Numbered from the stretch's first letter, positions 25,226-33,673 are shown. The stretch: DNA of 64,000 bases from Nocardioides sp. zg-1308 (GCF_013155375.1 NZ_JABJQY010000005.1:186001-250000); one strand, 5' to 3'. The notes: a model not told the origin generated them from the letters alone. Numbers and translations are program-made.

Positions 25226-26262
25226 GCCGCTGCCCCGCTCCCGGCGAGCGCCGGGGGGCGCGTGGTGACGTCGTCGAGCAGCTCGAGGCTCATCCCGAGC
25301 TCGTCGAGGACCGTGCGGGACGCCTTGAGGTGCTCCTCGGCGAGGTCCTCGACGAAGCGGCGCGACCCGGAGGCCGTCAGCAGCCCGCGCACGTGGTCGA
25401 GCTCGTCGGCGTCGAGGTCGCGGCCGACGTAGGTCCTCAGCTCCGACCACTGCGGGGTCGACCGCGCGTGGACGAGGAGGGGGGTCTGCTTGCGGGTGCG
25501 GAGGTCGCTGGTCGAGCTCTTGCCGGAGCGGTCCGGGTCGCCGAAGACCCCGATGAGGTCGTCGACGAGCTGGAACGCGATGCCCATGGTGCGACCGGCC
25601 TCCCCGAGCCGCGCCGTGGTCGCGGGCTCCGCCTCGGCGAGCACGGCGCCGGCCTGCAGCGGCAGCGCGAACGAGTAGGCGCTGGTCTTCTGCTCCTCCA
25701 TCGCCAGGCTCTCCGGCAGCGTGGCCTCGACGACGTCCATGGACAGGCGCACGTCGGCGAGCTCGCCGGAGGCGGTCGTGTGCAGGGCGGCGTCGAAGAG
25801 GTCAAGCAGGTGGTGCACGACCGGGCCGGGGGCTCCGCACGTGGCGACGGCCCGTACGGCGGCGGCGAGGGCGAGGTCACCGGCGAGGATCGCGGCGGTC
25901 AGCCCGTAGTCGGCGGCCTCGTCGGGTCCCGCGCCGTCGGAGCGGGCCTGCGCGCGGAAGGTCCCGCTGACGTTGAGGCGGCCGCGGCGCAGGTGGTCGC
26001 CGTCGATGACGTCGTCGTGGATGACGAAGGCGGTGTGGAGGAGCTCGACGGCGGCGCCGACCTCGGCCGCCGCGCTGGCCTGGGCGCCGCCCAGGGCGTC
26101 GTGCGCGGCCACCACGAGGCCGGGGCGGAAGCGCTTGCCGCCCTCGGTGGCCGCGGCGAGGGCCGTCCACAGGTTCGCGTGGTGCGGGTCGACGGCGGCG
26201 GCGCGGCTGCGCCCCGCCTCGAGCAGGCGCGCCAGGGCAGCGTCGGTGTCGGTCGAGGTCAT
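25222..26262 (-). CDS. crtE: Geranylgeranyl diphosphate synthase CrtE
   Basis: A 346-aa trans-prenyltransferase with the GGKRFRP substrate site (41-47), first aspartate motif DDVID (83-87) and second motif DDLIGVFGD (from Asp234). A G-rich ribosome site sits just upstream of the ATG at 26262; a longer frame to 26319 would run into the promoter. It is the first gene of the operon and supplies C20 diphosphate for CrtB and probably for UbiA. Confidence 0.94.
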   Translation of the reverse strand: MTSTDTDAALARLLEAGRSRAAAVDPHHANLWTALAAATEGGKRFRPGLVVAAHDALGGAQASAAAEVGAAVELLHTAFVIHDDVIDGDHLRRGRLNVSGTFRAQARSDGAGPDEAADYGLTAAILAGDLALAAAVRAVATCGAPGPVVHHLLDLFDAALHTTASGELADVRLSMDVVEATLPESLAMEEQKTSAYSFALPLQAGAVLAEAEPATTARLGEAGRTMGIAFQLVDDLIGVFGDPDRSGKSSTSDLRTRKQTPLLVHARSTPQWSELRTYVGRDLDADELDHVRGLLTASGSRRFVEDLAEEHLKASRTVLDELGMSLELLDDVTTRPPALAGSGAAA

Positions 26263-26353
26263 GTGTCCCCCCTGAGTCGCTCCGGTCCCCGCGTTGATGA
26301 ACCTATGCAACACTGCCAACTAAATCTAGGCGAAACGTGGAGGGGGGGTCGGG
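26263..26353. promoter_or_regulatory. Divergent promoter/operator region between crtE and MerR-DICT gene
   Basis: This 91-bp gap is clearly richer in A and T than its surroundings at about 26294-26330. On the minus strand a TTGGCA and a TTGCAT repeat 9 bp apart, followed by TAGGTT, which are candidate operator and promoter elements for the long operon. A G-run (26341-26347) serves as ribosome site for the TTG-started regulator. No exact -35/-10 pair can be fixed by eye. Confidence 0.45.
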
Positions 26354-27238
26354 TTGCAGCCCTTGTCCCGCGCCTCGCTCACCATCGGAGAGCTCGCGCA
26401 CAGGACGGGGGTTCCCATCACGACGCTCCGCAGCTGGGAGTCACGCTACGGGTTCCCCCGGCCCGACCGCGCCGCGGGCGGTCACCGGCGCTACGCCGAG
26501 TCCGACGTCGACGCCGTGCTGGAGGTCCTCGAGCGCCGCCGCGGCGGCCTGTCGCTGCACGCGGCCGTGCAGCGCGTCGTCGCCGAGCCGGTCTCGTCGG
26601 GGTCGGTCTTCGCCGACCTGCGCCGCCGCCGGCCCGAACTGGCCCCGCAGGTCCTCTCCCGAGCCACGCTGTCCTCGATGAGCCGGGCGATCGAGGACGA
26701 GTGCTGCGCCCGCGCCGCGGAGCCCCTGCTGTTCGGCGGGTTCCAGCGCGTGGCCTACCTCGAGGCGTCGTACGACCGCTGGCGCGAGCTGGCGCGCACC
26801 GCCTGCGACACCGTGGTCTTCGCCGACTTCACGCACTCGACGCCGGTCCGGCCGCTCACGCCGGTGGAGGTGGCGCTGCCCGAGCACGCCCCGCTCAACC
26901 GCGAGTGGCTCGTGATCTGCGACGCGCCCGACCTGCCCGCCTGCCTGGCGGCGGTGGAGCTCCCGGGACAGGACTCGCGCGCGCCGGAGGGCCGCTCGTT
27001 CGAGGCGATCTGGTCGGTCGACCCGCAGGTGGTGCGGGCCGCGAGCCGCGTCGCCGCGTCGCTGGCCGACGCCTACCGGCCCGGGTGGCGCACCTCCGGA
27101 CCGCGCCACGCACCCGTCCTGGACGACGAGCCGACGGCCGCCTCGGGCGACCTGCGGCGAGCGACCCAGCTCTTCGACCGGATGCTCGGCTACCTCGACG
27201 ACGCCCGCCCCTCCGGACGAGGCCGGGCCCGCACCTAA
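26354..27238 (+). CDS. MerR-type regulator with C-terminal DICT sensory domain
   Basis: A 294-aa regulator. The N-terminal winged helix (about 8-75) has LTIGELAHRTGVPITTLRSW and GFPRPDRAAGGHRRY, typical MerR. The C-terminal part (about 105-235, ARTACDTVVFADFTHS and REWLVICDAPDLPAC) fits the DICT domain rather than the B12-binding domain of CarH/LitR. Divergent placement 91 bp from crtE makes it the likely controller of the carotenoid operon. TTG is the best start after a strong G-rich ribosome site. The signal sensed by DICT is unknown. Confidence 0.85.
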   Translation: MQPLSRASLTIGELAHRTGVPITTLRSWESRYGFPRPDRAAGGHRRYAESDVDAVLEVLERRRGGLSLHAAVQRVVAEPVSSGSVFADLRRRRPELAPQVLSRATLSSMSRAIEDECCARAAEPLLFGGFQRVAYLEASYDRWRELARTACDTVVFADFTHSTPVRPLTPVEVALPEHAPLNREWLVICDAPDLPACLAAVELPGQDSRAPEGRSFEAIWSVDPQVVRAASRVAASLADAYRPGWRTSGPRHAPVLDDEPTAASGDLRRATQLFDRMLGYLDDARPSGRGRART

Positions 27239-27241
27239 CCT
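27236..27241 (+). promoter_or_regulatory. -10 box TAACCT overlapping the regulator stop codon
   Basis: TAACCT includes the TAA stop of the MerR-DICT gene and ends 7 nt before the GTG of the ABC exporter gene, giving the exporter its own probable leaderless promoter. Confidence 0.45.
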
Positions 27242-27248
27242 GTGCGGC

Positions 27249-29075
27249 GTGCCACAGCCCGCCACCCCCGACGCGACGCCCGACGTGACGCCCGACGCCG
27301 TCCAGCCCCTCCGCGCCCTCTGGCGCCGCTACGGCGCCTACCGCAGCCGCTTCGTCGGGGCCGTGGTCGCCTCGACCGTCAACAAGGTGGCCGACGTCGT
27401 GCCCGAGCTGCTCATCGGGGCCGCGGTCGACGTCGTGGTCCGCGGTGACGGGTCCTTCGTGGGCGCCGTCCTGGGGGTGGAGTCGCGCTACGCCCAGCTC
27501 GGCTGGCTGGCCGTCATCAACGTGGTGGTGTGGGTGGTGGAGTCCCTGTCGGACTACGTCGCCAACGTGCTGTGGCGCGGGCTGGCCCAGGGCGTCGAGC
27601 ACGACCTCCGCGTCGAGGCCTACGACCACGTCCAGCACCTCGACCTCTCGTGGCACGAGAGCCGACCGGCCGGCTCGACGCTGGCCACGCTCAACGACGA
27701 CGTCAACCAGCTCGAGCGGTTCCTCGACATCGGGGCCCCGGCGATCCTGCAGACCGCCCTCAACGTGCTCATCGTCGGCGGCGTGTTCGCCGTCGCCTCC
27801 GGCCAGCTCCTGGTGCTGGCCTTCCTGCCGATCCCGCTCATCGTGGTCGGCTCGCTCGTCTTCCAGCGCCGCCTCGAGCCGCTCTACGACCGGGTGCGCG
27901 TCGCCGTTGCGGACCTCTCGGGCACCCTCAGCGCCAACCTCGCCGGCATCGCGACCATCAAGGCCTTCACCGCCGAGGACCGCGAGCGCGACCGGGTGGC
28001 CGCGGTGTCGCAGGCCTACCGCACCGCCAACACCGACGCCATCCGCACGTCCGCGGCGTTCGTCCCCCTGGTGCGGATGGCGATCCTCGCCGGGTTCACC
28101 TGCACGCTGCTCTTCGGTGGCTGGGCGACGCTGCGCGGGGACCTCGAGGTGGGGCTCTACTCCGTGCTGGTCTTCATGACCCAGCGCCTGCTGTGGCCCC
28201 TGACCGAGGTGGCCGAGGTCCTCGACCTCTACCAGCGCGGTCGGGCCTCGGCCAGCCGCATCCTCGGCCTGCTCGAGGTGCCGGTCACCGTGCCGGCCGG
28301 CCACACCGCCCTCGCCCGGCCCGTGGCCGGTCGTGTCGAGCTCCGGGGCGTCCGGGCCGGCTACGCCGACGGGCCCGACGTGCTGCACGGCATCGACATG
28401 GTGGTGCCCGCGGGCGAGACGCACGCGATCGTGGGAGCCACCGGGTCGGGCAAGTCGTCGCTGCTGCGCCTCGTCCTCCGCTTCGACGACCCGCGCCAGG
28501 GCCACGTGCTCCTCGACGGGCAGGACGTGCGCGACCTCGACTGGGACTCGCTGCGCGGGTCGATGGGCTACGTCGCCCAGGACGTCTTCATGTTCGCCGG
28601 CTCGGTCGCCGACAACATCGCCTACGGCCGTCCCGACGCCTCCCGCGAGCAGGTCCGGGCCGCCGCGGAGGGGGCGGCCGCGCTCGACTTCATCGAGGCG
28701 ATGCCCCAGGGGCTCGACACGTGGGTGGGGGAGCGGGGCGTGACCCTGTCCGGCGGCCAGCGGCAACGCCTGGCGCTGGCGCGGGCCCTGCTGCGCGACC
28801 CTGCCGTCCTCGTCCTGGACGAGGCGACCAGCGCGGTCGACAACGAGACCGAGGCCGCGATCCAGCGCTCGCTGCGCCGGGCCACCGCCCAGCGCACGGC
28901 GATCGTCGTGGCGCACCGGCTCTCCACGGTCCGGCACGCCCACCGCATCTGGGTGCTGGACGCCGGCCGCGTCGTCGAGTCCGGCACGCACGACGAGCTG
29001 CTCGTCCGCGACGGGGCGTACGCCGCCCTGTGGCGGGTGCAGACCGGCGAGCAGGACCCGGTGGGCCGGCCGTGA
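27249..29075 (+). CDS. ABC exporter, fused permease and ATPase
   Basis: A 608-aa half-transporter. A low-complexity lead (PDATPDVTPDA) precedes a six-helix type IV exporter domain (about 30-315) and an ATPase domain with Walker A GATGSGKSS near 398, signature LSGGQRQR near 499, Walker B VLVLDEATSAVD near 520 and H-loop VAHRLST. All catalytic residues are intact. Substrate unknown. It is followed by a HAD gene through a GTGA overlap. Confidence 0.94.
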   Translation: MPQPATPDATPDVTPDAVQPLRALWRRYGAYRSRFVGAVVASTVNKVADVVPELLIGAAVDVVVRGDGSFVGAVLGVESRYAQLGWLAVINVVVWVVESLSDYVANVLWRGLAQGVEHDLRVEAYDHVQHLDLSWHESRPAGSTLATLNDDVNQLERFLDIGAPAILQTALNVLIVGGVFAVASGQLLVLAFLPIPLIVVGSLVFQRRLEPLYDRVRVAVADLSGTLSANLAGIATIKAFTAEDRERDRVAAVSQAYRTANTDAIRTSAAFVPLVRMAILAGFTCTLLFGGWATLRGDLEVGLYSVLVFMTQRLLWPLTEVAEVLDLYQRGRASASRILGLLEVPVTVPAGHTALARPVAGRVELRGVRAGYADGPDVLHGIDMVVPAGETHAIVGATGSGKSSLLRLVLRFDDPRQGHVLLDGQDVRDLDWDSLRGSMGYVAQDVFMFAGSVADNIAYGRPDASREQVRAAAEGAAALDFIEAMPQGLDTWVGERGVTLSGGQRQRLALARALLRDPAVLVLDEATSAVDNETEAAIQRSLRRATAQRTAIVVAHRLSTVRHAHRIWVLDAGRVVESGTHDELLVRDGAYAALWRVQTGEQDPVGRP

Positions 29076-29728
29076 TCCGCGCCGTGGTCCTCGACGTCGG
29101 GGGCGTGCTGGAGGTCGTCGACGACGACGCCTTCCCCGCGCCGGCCGAGCAGCGCCTCGGCCTCCCACCCGGCAGCATCGCGGCCGGCCTGGCGGCGCTG
29201 CCGGGCGACGCCGCGCTCGGGCAGGTCACCGAGGCGGAGGTGCGTGCCGAGTGGCAGCGCACCCTCGGCCTCGACGACGTCCAGGCCGACGAGCTGATGG
29301 CGGACTTCTGGCGGTGGTACGTCGGCACGCTGGACCGCCGGCTGGCGGGCTGGTTCGCCGCGCAGCGACCGGCCCGGCTGACCGCGATCCTGTCCAACTC
29401 CGGCCCCGGTGCCCGCGAGGCCGAGCGGCTCCACGGCTTCGAGGACATCACCGACGACATCGTCTACAGCCACGAGGTCGGGCTCGCCAAGCCCGACCCG
29501 GCGGCGTACGAGCTCACCGCCCGCCGCCTCGGCGTCGCGCCCGGCGAGGTGCTGTTCCTCGACGACGTCGAGGCCAACGTCGAGGCGGCCCGCGCGGCCG
29601 GCTGGCACGCGGTCCTGCACACCGGCACGGAGGAGTCCATCGCCGAGATGGAGCGGATCATCGCCCGCCAGGCCGACGGCGAGGCGGACCGGGGTCAGCC
29701 GCCGTCGACCGGCGGCGGCCAGACGTAG
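29072..29728 (+). CDS. HAD superfamily hydrolase (subfamily IA)
   Basis: A 218-aa HAD protein with motif I VVLDVGGVLE, motif II LTAILSNSG, the lysine in GLAKPDP and motif III/IV FLDDVEANVEAA. In motif I the second aspartate of DxD is replaced by Gly, as in the FDxGGV branch of the family, so classical phosphatase activity is uncertain. The GTG at 29072 overlaps the exporter stop; the 3' end overlaps a convergent gene by 34 bp. Confidence 0.85.
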   Translation: MIRAVVLDVGGVLEVVDDDAFPAPAEQRLGLPPGSIAAGLAALPGDAALGQVTEAEVRAEWQRTLGLDDVQADELMADFWRWYVGTLDRRLAGWFAAQRPARLTAILSNSGPGAREAERLHGFEDITDDIVYSHEVGLAKPDPAAYELTARRLGVAPGEVLFLDDVEANVEAARAAGWHAVLHTGTEESIAEMERIIARQADGEADRGQPPSTGGGQT

Positions 29729-30159
29729 TCGAGGTCCGGCGGCACGCCGGGGAAGAGCGGGCCGTAGAGCTCCGGGTCCTTGCGCAGCAGCGCCGACTGG
29801 TGGGAGCGGTGGAAGTCCTCGTCGCCCAGCCAGGCGGGCAGCGCGCCGGCCTCCGCCAGCTCGGCCTGGGTCCGGACCTGCGTCACGCCCGCGGCCCGCA
29901 GGTCGGTCATGACCGTGGCGGCGCACGTGTCGGCGCGTCCGGGCTCGGTCCACACCTCGCAGCACACGAGCGTGTAGCGGCCCAGCGCCTCGAGGTGGCC
30001 GCGCCACATCTTCACGGCCGGGTGGTGCCGCCAGCCGTAGGTGGGGACGGTGAGGCCGCGCACCACCTGGAGGCACTCGACCCGCTGCTTGCCGAGCCGG
30101 CGCGCGTCCAGCGACCGCGCCGAGCGCTCGAAGTCCGGGTAGGGCAGGAAGGTCTGCAT
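29695..30159 (-). CDS. MSMEG_6728-type protein, pyrimidine-dimer DNA glycosylase family
   Basis: A 154-aa protein that begins MQTFLPYPDFERSARSLD and carries LGKQRVECLQV and GWRHHPAVKMWRGH, the pattern of the actinobacterial MSMEG_6728 family related to T4 endonuclease V (Pyr_excise). T4 enzyme uses its N-terminal amine for the glycosylase/lyase step; here residue 2 is Gln rather than Thr, so activity on pyrimidine dimers is a family inference. The last 34 bp overlap the HAD gene end to end. Confidence 0.78.
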   Translation of the reverse strand: MQTFLPYPDFERSARSLDARRLGKQRVECLQVVRGLTVPTYGWRHHPAVKMWRGHLEALGRYTLVCCEVWTEPGRADTCAATVMTDLRAAGVTQVRTQAELAEAGALPAWLGDEDFHRSHQSALLRKDPELYGPLFPGVPPDLDYVWPPPVDGG

Positions 30160-30166
30160 CGCCTCC

Positions 30167-30172
30167 AGCCTA
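30167..30172 (-). promoter_or_regulatory. -10 box TAGGCT (minus strand)
   Basis: On the minus strand TAGGCT ends 7 nt before the ATG at 30159. A GGAGG lies in the gap, so both leaderless and short-leader initiation are possible. Confidence 0.45.
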
Positions 30173-30233
30173 GGCACGGCCGGACCCGTGGACCCACTGC
30201 GGGTGAACCCGCCGCGGGTGGGTACGGGGGCGC

Positions 30234-31325
30234 ATGGATCGTGCATCGACGAAGACCCACGAGAACACCGACAAGCCGGACTCCCCGGGCCAGCTCACCA
30301 AGCCGTCGTGGACCTACGTCCTCCGCAAGACGGTGCGGGAGTTCATGGACGACCAGTGCACCGACCTCGCCGCCGCGCTCACCTACTACGCCGTCCTGGC
30401 GCTCTTCCCGGCCGCCCTCGCGATGCTGTCGATCGTCGGGCTGGTCAGCGACGGGCGCAAGACCGTGGACGCGCTGCTGAAGGTCCTGGAGGACATCGGC
30501 GCGGGCAGCGCCGCCAGCACCCTCGAGCCCACCCTCGTCCAGCTGAGCCAGAGCTCGGCGGCCGGGCTGGCCCTGGTGCTCGGGATCGCGGCCGCCCTGT
30601 GGTCGGCGTCGGGCTACGTCGGCGCCTTCGGCCGGGGGATGAACCGCATCTACGAGATCGAGGAGGGACGCCCGATCTGGAAGCTGCGCCCGATGATGCT
30701 GCTCGTCACGGTGATCACCGTCGTCCTCACCGCCCTCGTGGCGCTCAGCCTCGTCCTGACCGGCCCGGCCGCGGAGGCGGTCGGCAACGCGATCGGGCTG
30801 GGCTCCACCGTGGTGACCGTGTGGAACATCGCCAAGTGGCCCGTGATGCTGCTCGTCGTCGTGTTCATCGTCGCGCTGCTCTACTACGCCACGCCCAACG
30901 TCAAGCAGCCCAAGTTCCGCTGGATCAGCGTGGGCGCCGCCGTCGCCATCGTCGTGTGGATCCTGGCCTCGGCCGCGTTCGGCTTCTACGTCGCCAACTT
31001 CAGCTCCTACGGCAAGACGTACGGCTCGCTGGCCGGCGTGATCGTCTTCCTGCTCTGGCTCTGGATCACCAACCTCGCCCTGCTCTTCGGCGCGGAGCTC
31101 GACGCCGAGCTCGAGCGCGGTCGCGAGCTCCAGGCCGGCCTGCCTGCGGAGGAGGAGATCCAGCTGCCGCCCCGCGACACGACCAAGATCGACAAGGCCG
31201 AGGCCAAGGAGCGCGAGGACGTCGCGCGTGGCCGCCGGCTCCGCGAGACCGCCGGCAACGACGCCGACCCGGACGACGCCTCATCGTCCTCCGACGCGCA
31301 CGCGTCGCGGAACGGCGACCGGTGA
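30234..31325 (+). CDS. YihY/BrkB family inner membrane protein
   Basis: A 363-aa membrane protein with six helices and the family core AAALTYYAVLALFPAALAM, GYVGAFGRGMNRIYEIEEG and LWLWITNLALLFGAELDAE. The C-terminal ~60 residues are charged (Lys/Glu/Asp) and probably cytoplasmic. Formerly called ribonuclease BN in error; true function unknown, possibly lipid transport. A perfect GCGGGT-GA-ACCCGC hairpin sits at 30199-30212 before the start. Confidence 0.9.
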   Translation: MDRASTKTHENTDKPDSPGQLTKPSWTYVLRKTVREFMDDQCTDLAAALTYYAVLALFPAALAMLSIVGLVSDGRKTVDALLKVLEDIGAGSAASTLEPTLVQLSQSSAAGLALVLGIAAALWSASGYVGAFGRGMNRIYEIEEGRPIWKLRPMMLLVTVITVVLTALVALSLVLTGPAAEAVGNAIGLGSTVVTVWNIAKWPVMLLVVVFIVALLYYATPNVKQPKFRWISVGAAVAIVVWILASAAFGFYVANFSSYGKTYGSLAGVIVFLLWLWITNLALLFGAELDAELERGRELQAGLPAEEEIQLPPRDTTKIDKAEAKEREDVARGRRLRETAGNDADPDDASSSSDAHASRNGDR

Positions 31326-32269
31326 CCCCGGGCCCCCGGGTCGTCCTGGTCACCGGAGCCTCGAGCGGCATCGGCGAGGCCGCCGCCCGACAGGCGGCCG
31401 AGCGGGGTGACCACGTGGTCCTCCTCGCGCGCGGACGCGAGGCGCTGGAGCGGGTGGCCGTGGACTGCCGGGCGCTCGGCGCGCCGTCCGCCCTCGTGAC
31501 GCCCGCCGACGTCGGCGACGACGCGCAGGTCGCCGCCGCCGTCGCCGAGGCCATGGCCCGGCACGGACGGCTCGACGTCGTCGTCAGCTGCGCGGGCGTC
31601 GTGGCCTACGGCCGCATCCCCGACGTGCCCGTGGAGGTCTTCGACCGCGTCCTCACCACCAACGTCCTCGGCACCGTCAACGTCGCGCGCCACGTGCTGC
31701 CGGTGCTGCGCGACCAGGACGCCGGGAGCATGGTGATCGTCGGCTCGGTGGTCGGCCACCTCGCGGTGCCGGACATGGCGGCGTACGTCGTCAGCAAGTG
31801 GGGCGTGCACGGGCTCGTGCGCCAGCTCCGCGTCGACAACCTCGACCGTCCGGGCGTGCACATCGGCTACGTCGCACCCGGCGGCGTCGACACGCCGATC
31901 TACCGCCAGGCGGCGACCTACGGCGACTCGGTCGGCCGGCCGCCGTTCCCCGTCACGACCCCGGAGCGGGTGGCCGCCCGTGCCCTCGCGGTCGCCGACG
32001 GACGCACGCGTCGCAGCCAGGTCGGGATCGCCAACGACGTGATCCGGTTCGGCTACAACGCGCTGCCGTGGGTCTACGACCGCCTCGTCGGCCCGTTGTT
32101 CACCCTCGCCGCGCAGGACCTCACGGCACCCGTCGAGCACGGGCCCGGCAACGTGCTCTCGTCGAGCCAGGAGCGCTACGGCCTCCGCGGCGGCCACGGC
32201 AACGCCCTGGTGGGCATCGGCGCCAACCTGGTCGAGCTGGGCCGGCGCCGCCTCGGTCGCGATCGGTGA
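31322..32269 (+). CDS. Short-chain dehydrogenase/reductase
   Basis: A 315-aa classical SDR. Cofactor site TGASSGIG (11-18), the YxxxK pair in AAYVVSKWG and the upstream catalytic serine in VIVGSVVGH are all present. The C-terminal extension beyond ~250 aa (VIRFGYNALPWVYDRLVGPLF) is seen in lipid-related SDRs. Start GTG overlaps the YihY stop, and its own stop overlaps the hydrolase gene. The SDR plus epoxide-hydrolase pair recalls the two halves of mycobacterial EphD. Confidence 0.88.
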   Translation: MTPGPRVVLVTGASSGIGEAAARQAAERGDHVVLLARGREALERVAVDCRALGAPSALVTPADVGDDAQVAAAVAEAMARHGRLDVVVSCAGVVAYGRIPDVPVEVFDRVLTTNVLGTVNVARHVLPVLRDQDAGSMVIVGSVVGHLAVPDMAAYVVSKWGVHGLVRQLRVDNLDRPGVHIGYVAPGGVDTPIYRQAATYGDSVGRPPFPVTTPERVAARALAVADGRTRRSQVGIANDVIRFGYNALPWVYDRLVGPLFTLAAQDLTAPVEHGPGNVLSSSQERYGLRGGHGNALVGIGANLVELGRRRLGRDR

Positions 32270-33168
32270 CGTCCCAGCCGCTGTCCCGGCGCGGGAGCGT
32301 GCACCGCGGGCGCACCGACCTGGCCGTCTTCGAGGGCGGTGACCCCGACGGTCCCACGCTGGTGATGGTCCACGGCTGGCCCGACACGCACCGGATGTGG
32401 CACGGCGTCGCCGACCTGCTCGCCGACACGCACCGGCTCGTCGCCTACGACACCCGCGGGCAAGGCGAGTCGGTCTCGGCGCAGCCGGACGACGGCTTCA
32501 CGCTCGACGTGCTGGGGTCCGACCTGCTGGCGGTCGTGGACTCCGTCAGCCCCGACCGGCCTGTGCACCTGCTCGCCCACGACTGGGGCTCGGTCCAGGC
32601 ATGGGAGGCGGTGTGCCGCCCCGGCGCGGAGCAGCGCTTCGCGTCCTTCACCTCGATGAGCGGCCCCCACCTCGGCCACGTGGCGGAGTGGGTGCGCGGG
32701 ACGTTGTCGCGGCCCAGCGCGCGCGGGGTGGGCGAGGTCCTGGGGCAGGCGTTGTCGTCGTCCTACGTGCCGTTCCTCGTCTCGCCGCTCGCGCCGCCCG
32801 TGCTCCGGGCGGTCGGCGGTCCTCGAGGGTGGCGGCGCCTGCTCGGGGCGGTGGAGGGCCGCCCGCCCGCACCCGAGGCGTACGCCGACTCGCTGGCCGA
32901 CGACATGGTGAGCGGCCTGCGCTACTACCGGGCGAACCTGCTGCGCCGCCACGACCGCCGGTCGGGCCTGCGCACCAAGGTCCCGGTCCTCCAGCTCGCC
33001 CTGACGCGGGACCCGGCGATCAGGCCGGCGGCCCTCGCGGCGAGCGACCCGTGGACCGAGTCGCTGGAGCGGCGCGCCCTGCCGCTCGGGCACTGGGCGC
33101 CGGTGACCCACTCGGCCGTCGTCGCCGACCAGGTGGCGGGGTTCGTGCGCGAGCACCCGGTCGCCTGA
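32266..33168 (+). CDS. Alpha/beta hydrolase, epoxide-hydrolase-like
   Basis: A 300-aa alpha/beta hydrolase with oxyanion motif HGWPDT and nucleophile Asp106 in LLAHDWGSVQ, so the nucleophile is Asp as in epoxide hydrolases and dehalogenases rather than Ser. The catalytic histidine is in LGHWAPVTHS near the C-terminus. Coupled to the SDR by GTGA overlap, suggesting that both act on one substrate, perhaps a modified fatty acid. Confidence 0.87.
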   Translation: MTSQPLSRRGSVHRGRTDLAVFEGGDPDGPTLVMVHGWPDTHRMWHGVADLLADTHRLVAYDTRGQGESVSAQPDDGFTLDVLGSDLLAVVDSVSPDRPVHLLAHDWGSVQAWEAVCRPGAEQRFASFTSMSGPHLGHVAEWVRGTLSRPSARGVGEVLGQALSSSYVPFLVSPLAPPVLRAVGGPRGWRRLLGAVEGRPPAPEAYADSLADDMVSGLRYYRANLLRRHDRRSGLRTKVPVLQLALTRDPAIRPAALAASDPWTESLERRALPLGHWAPVTHSAVVADQVAGFVREHPVA

Positions 33169-33170
33169 GA

Positions 33171-33613
33171 CCGGTCGGCGCGCAGGACGTCGCCTACCTC
33201 GACTTCGCCGCCCGGGCGAACCTCGCCGAGGTGGCCCTCGGCAAGCTGGCGAAGAAGCACGCGCACAGCCAGGAGGTCCGCGACTTCGGGCGCGACATGG
33301 TCCGTGACCACCGCCGGCAGTACCGCGCCCTCGAGGGCGTCGCGTCGGCGGTCGGCGTGACGCTGCCGACGCGGCCCTCCCGCGAGCAGCGGCGCCTCGC
33401 CAGCGCGTGGGCGCGCTTCGACGGCAAGGCGTTCGACTGCGCCTACGTGCCGTTCCAGTGGGCGACCACCAGCTCGTGATGGCCATGACCGAGAAGGAGG
33501 TCACGACCGGCTCCGACCCGGCGGTGACCCAGGCGGCCACCGCGTCGCTGCCCGTGCTGCAGGAGCACCACGAGCACGCGACCATGCTGCTGCGCGACCT
33601 GCGGGGCTGCTGA
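33171..33613 (+). pseudogene. DUF4142 protein remnant, 5'-truncated and frameshifted
   Basis: The sequence encodes a recognisable DUF4142 helical domain (DVAYLDFAARANLAEVALG, then VRDFGRDMVRDHRRQYRALEG), but no start codon or signal peptide precedes it: the frame opens straight out of the hydrolase stop region. Near 33455-33460 the frame is lost (CAYVPFQ then WATTSS-stop), while the +1-shifted frame continues the family sequence as GDHQLVMAMTEKEVTTGSDP to a stop at 33613. One missing G after CAG would explain this. Two lesions argue for a real pseudogene over a single sequencing error. Confidence 0.75.
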
Positions 33614-33639
33614 GCCCGGGCGGGGAAACCGGGGCGAGG

Positions 33640-33673
33640 TGTCCCGGCACCGGCCGATAGCATCGCCGGGACA
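33640..33673 (+). promoter_or_regulatory. thrS promoter inside a 9-bp inverted repeat
   Basis: TGTCCCGGC (33640-33648) and GCCGGGACA (33665-33673) are perfect inverted copies around a 16-nt centre that contains a -10-like TAGCAT (33658-33663). The arrangement suits an operator or a 5' hairpin. No T-box features such as an NNGGUGGNRCCACG-type antiterminator are visible. Confidence 0.5.

Noticed and set aside
26354..27238. Cobalamin-dependent CarH/LitR photoreceptor
   Set aside because: The C-terminal half lacks the E/DxH and other B12-binding signatures and fits DICT instead.
26895..29168. 757-codon open frame on the minus strand opposite the ABC exporter
   Set aside because: Shadow of the exporter, which has all ATPase motifs in frame; the antisense product is biased and motif-free.
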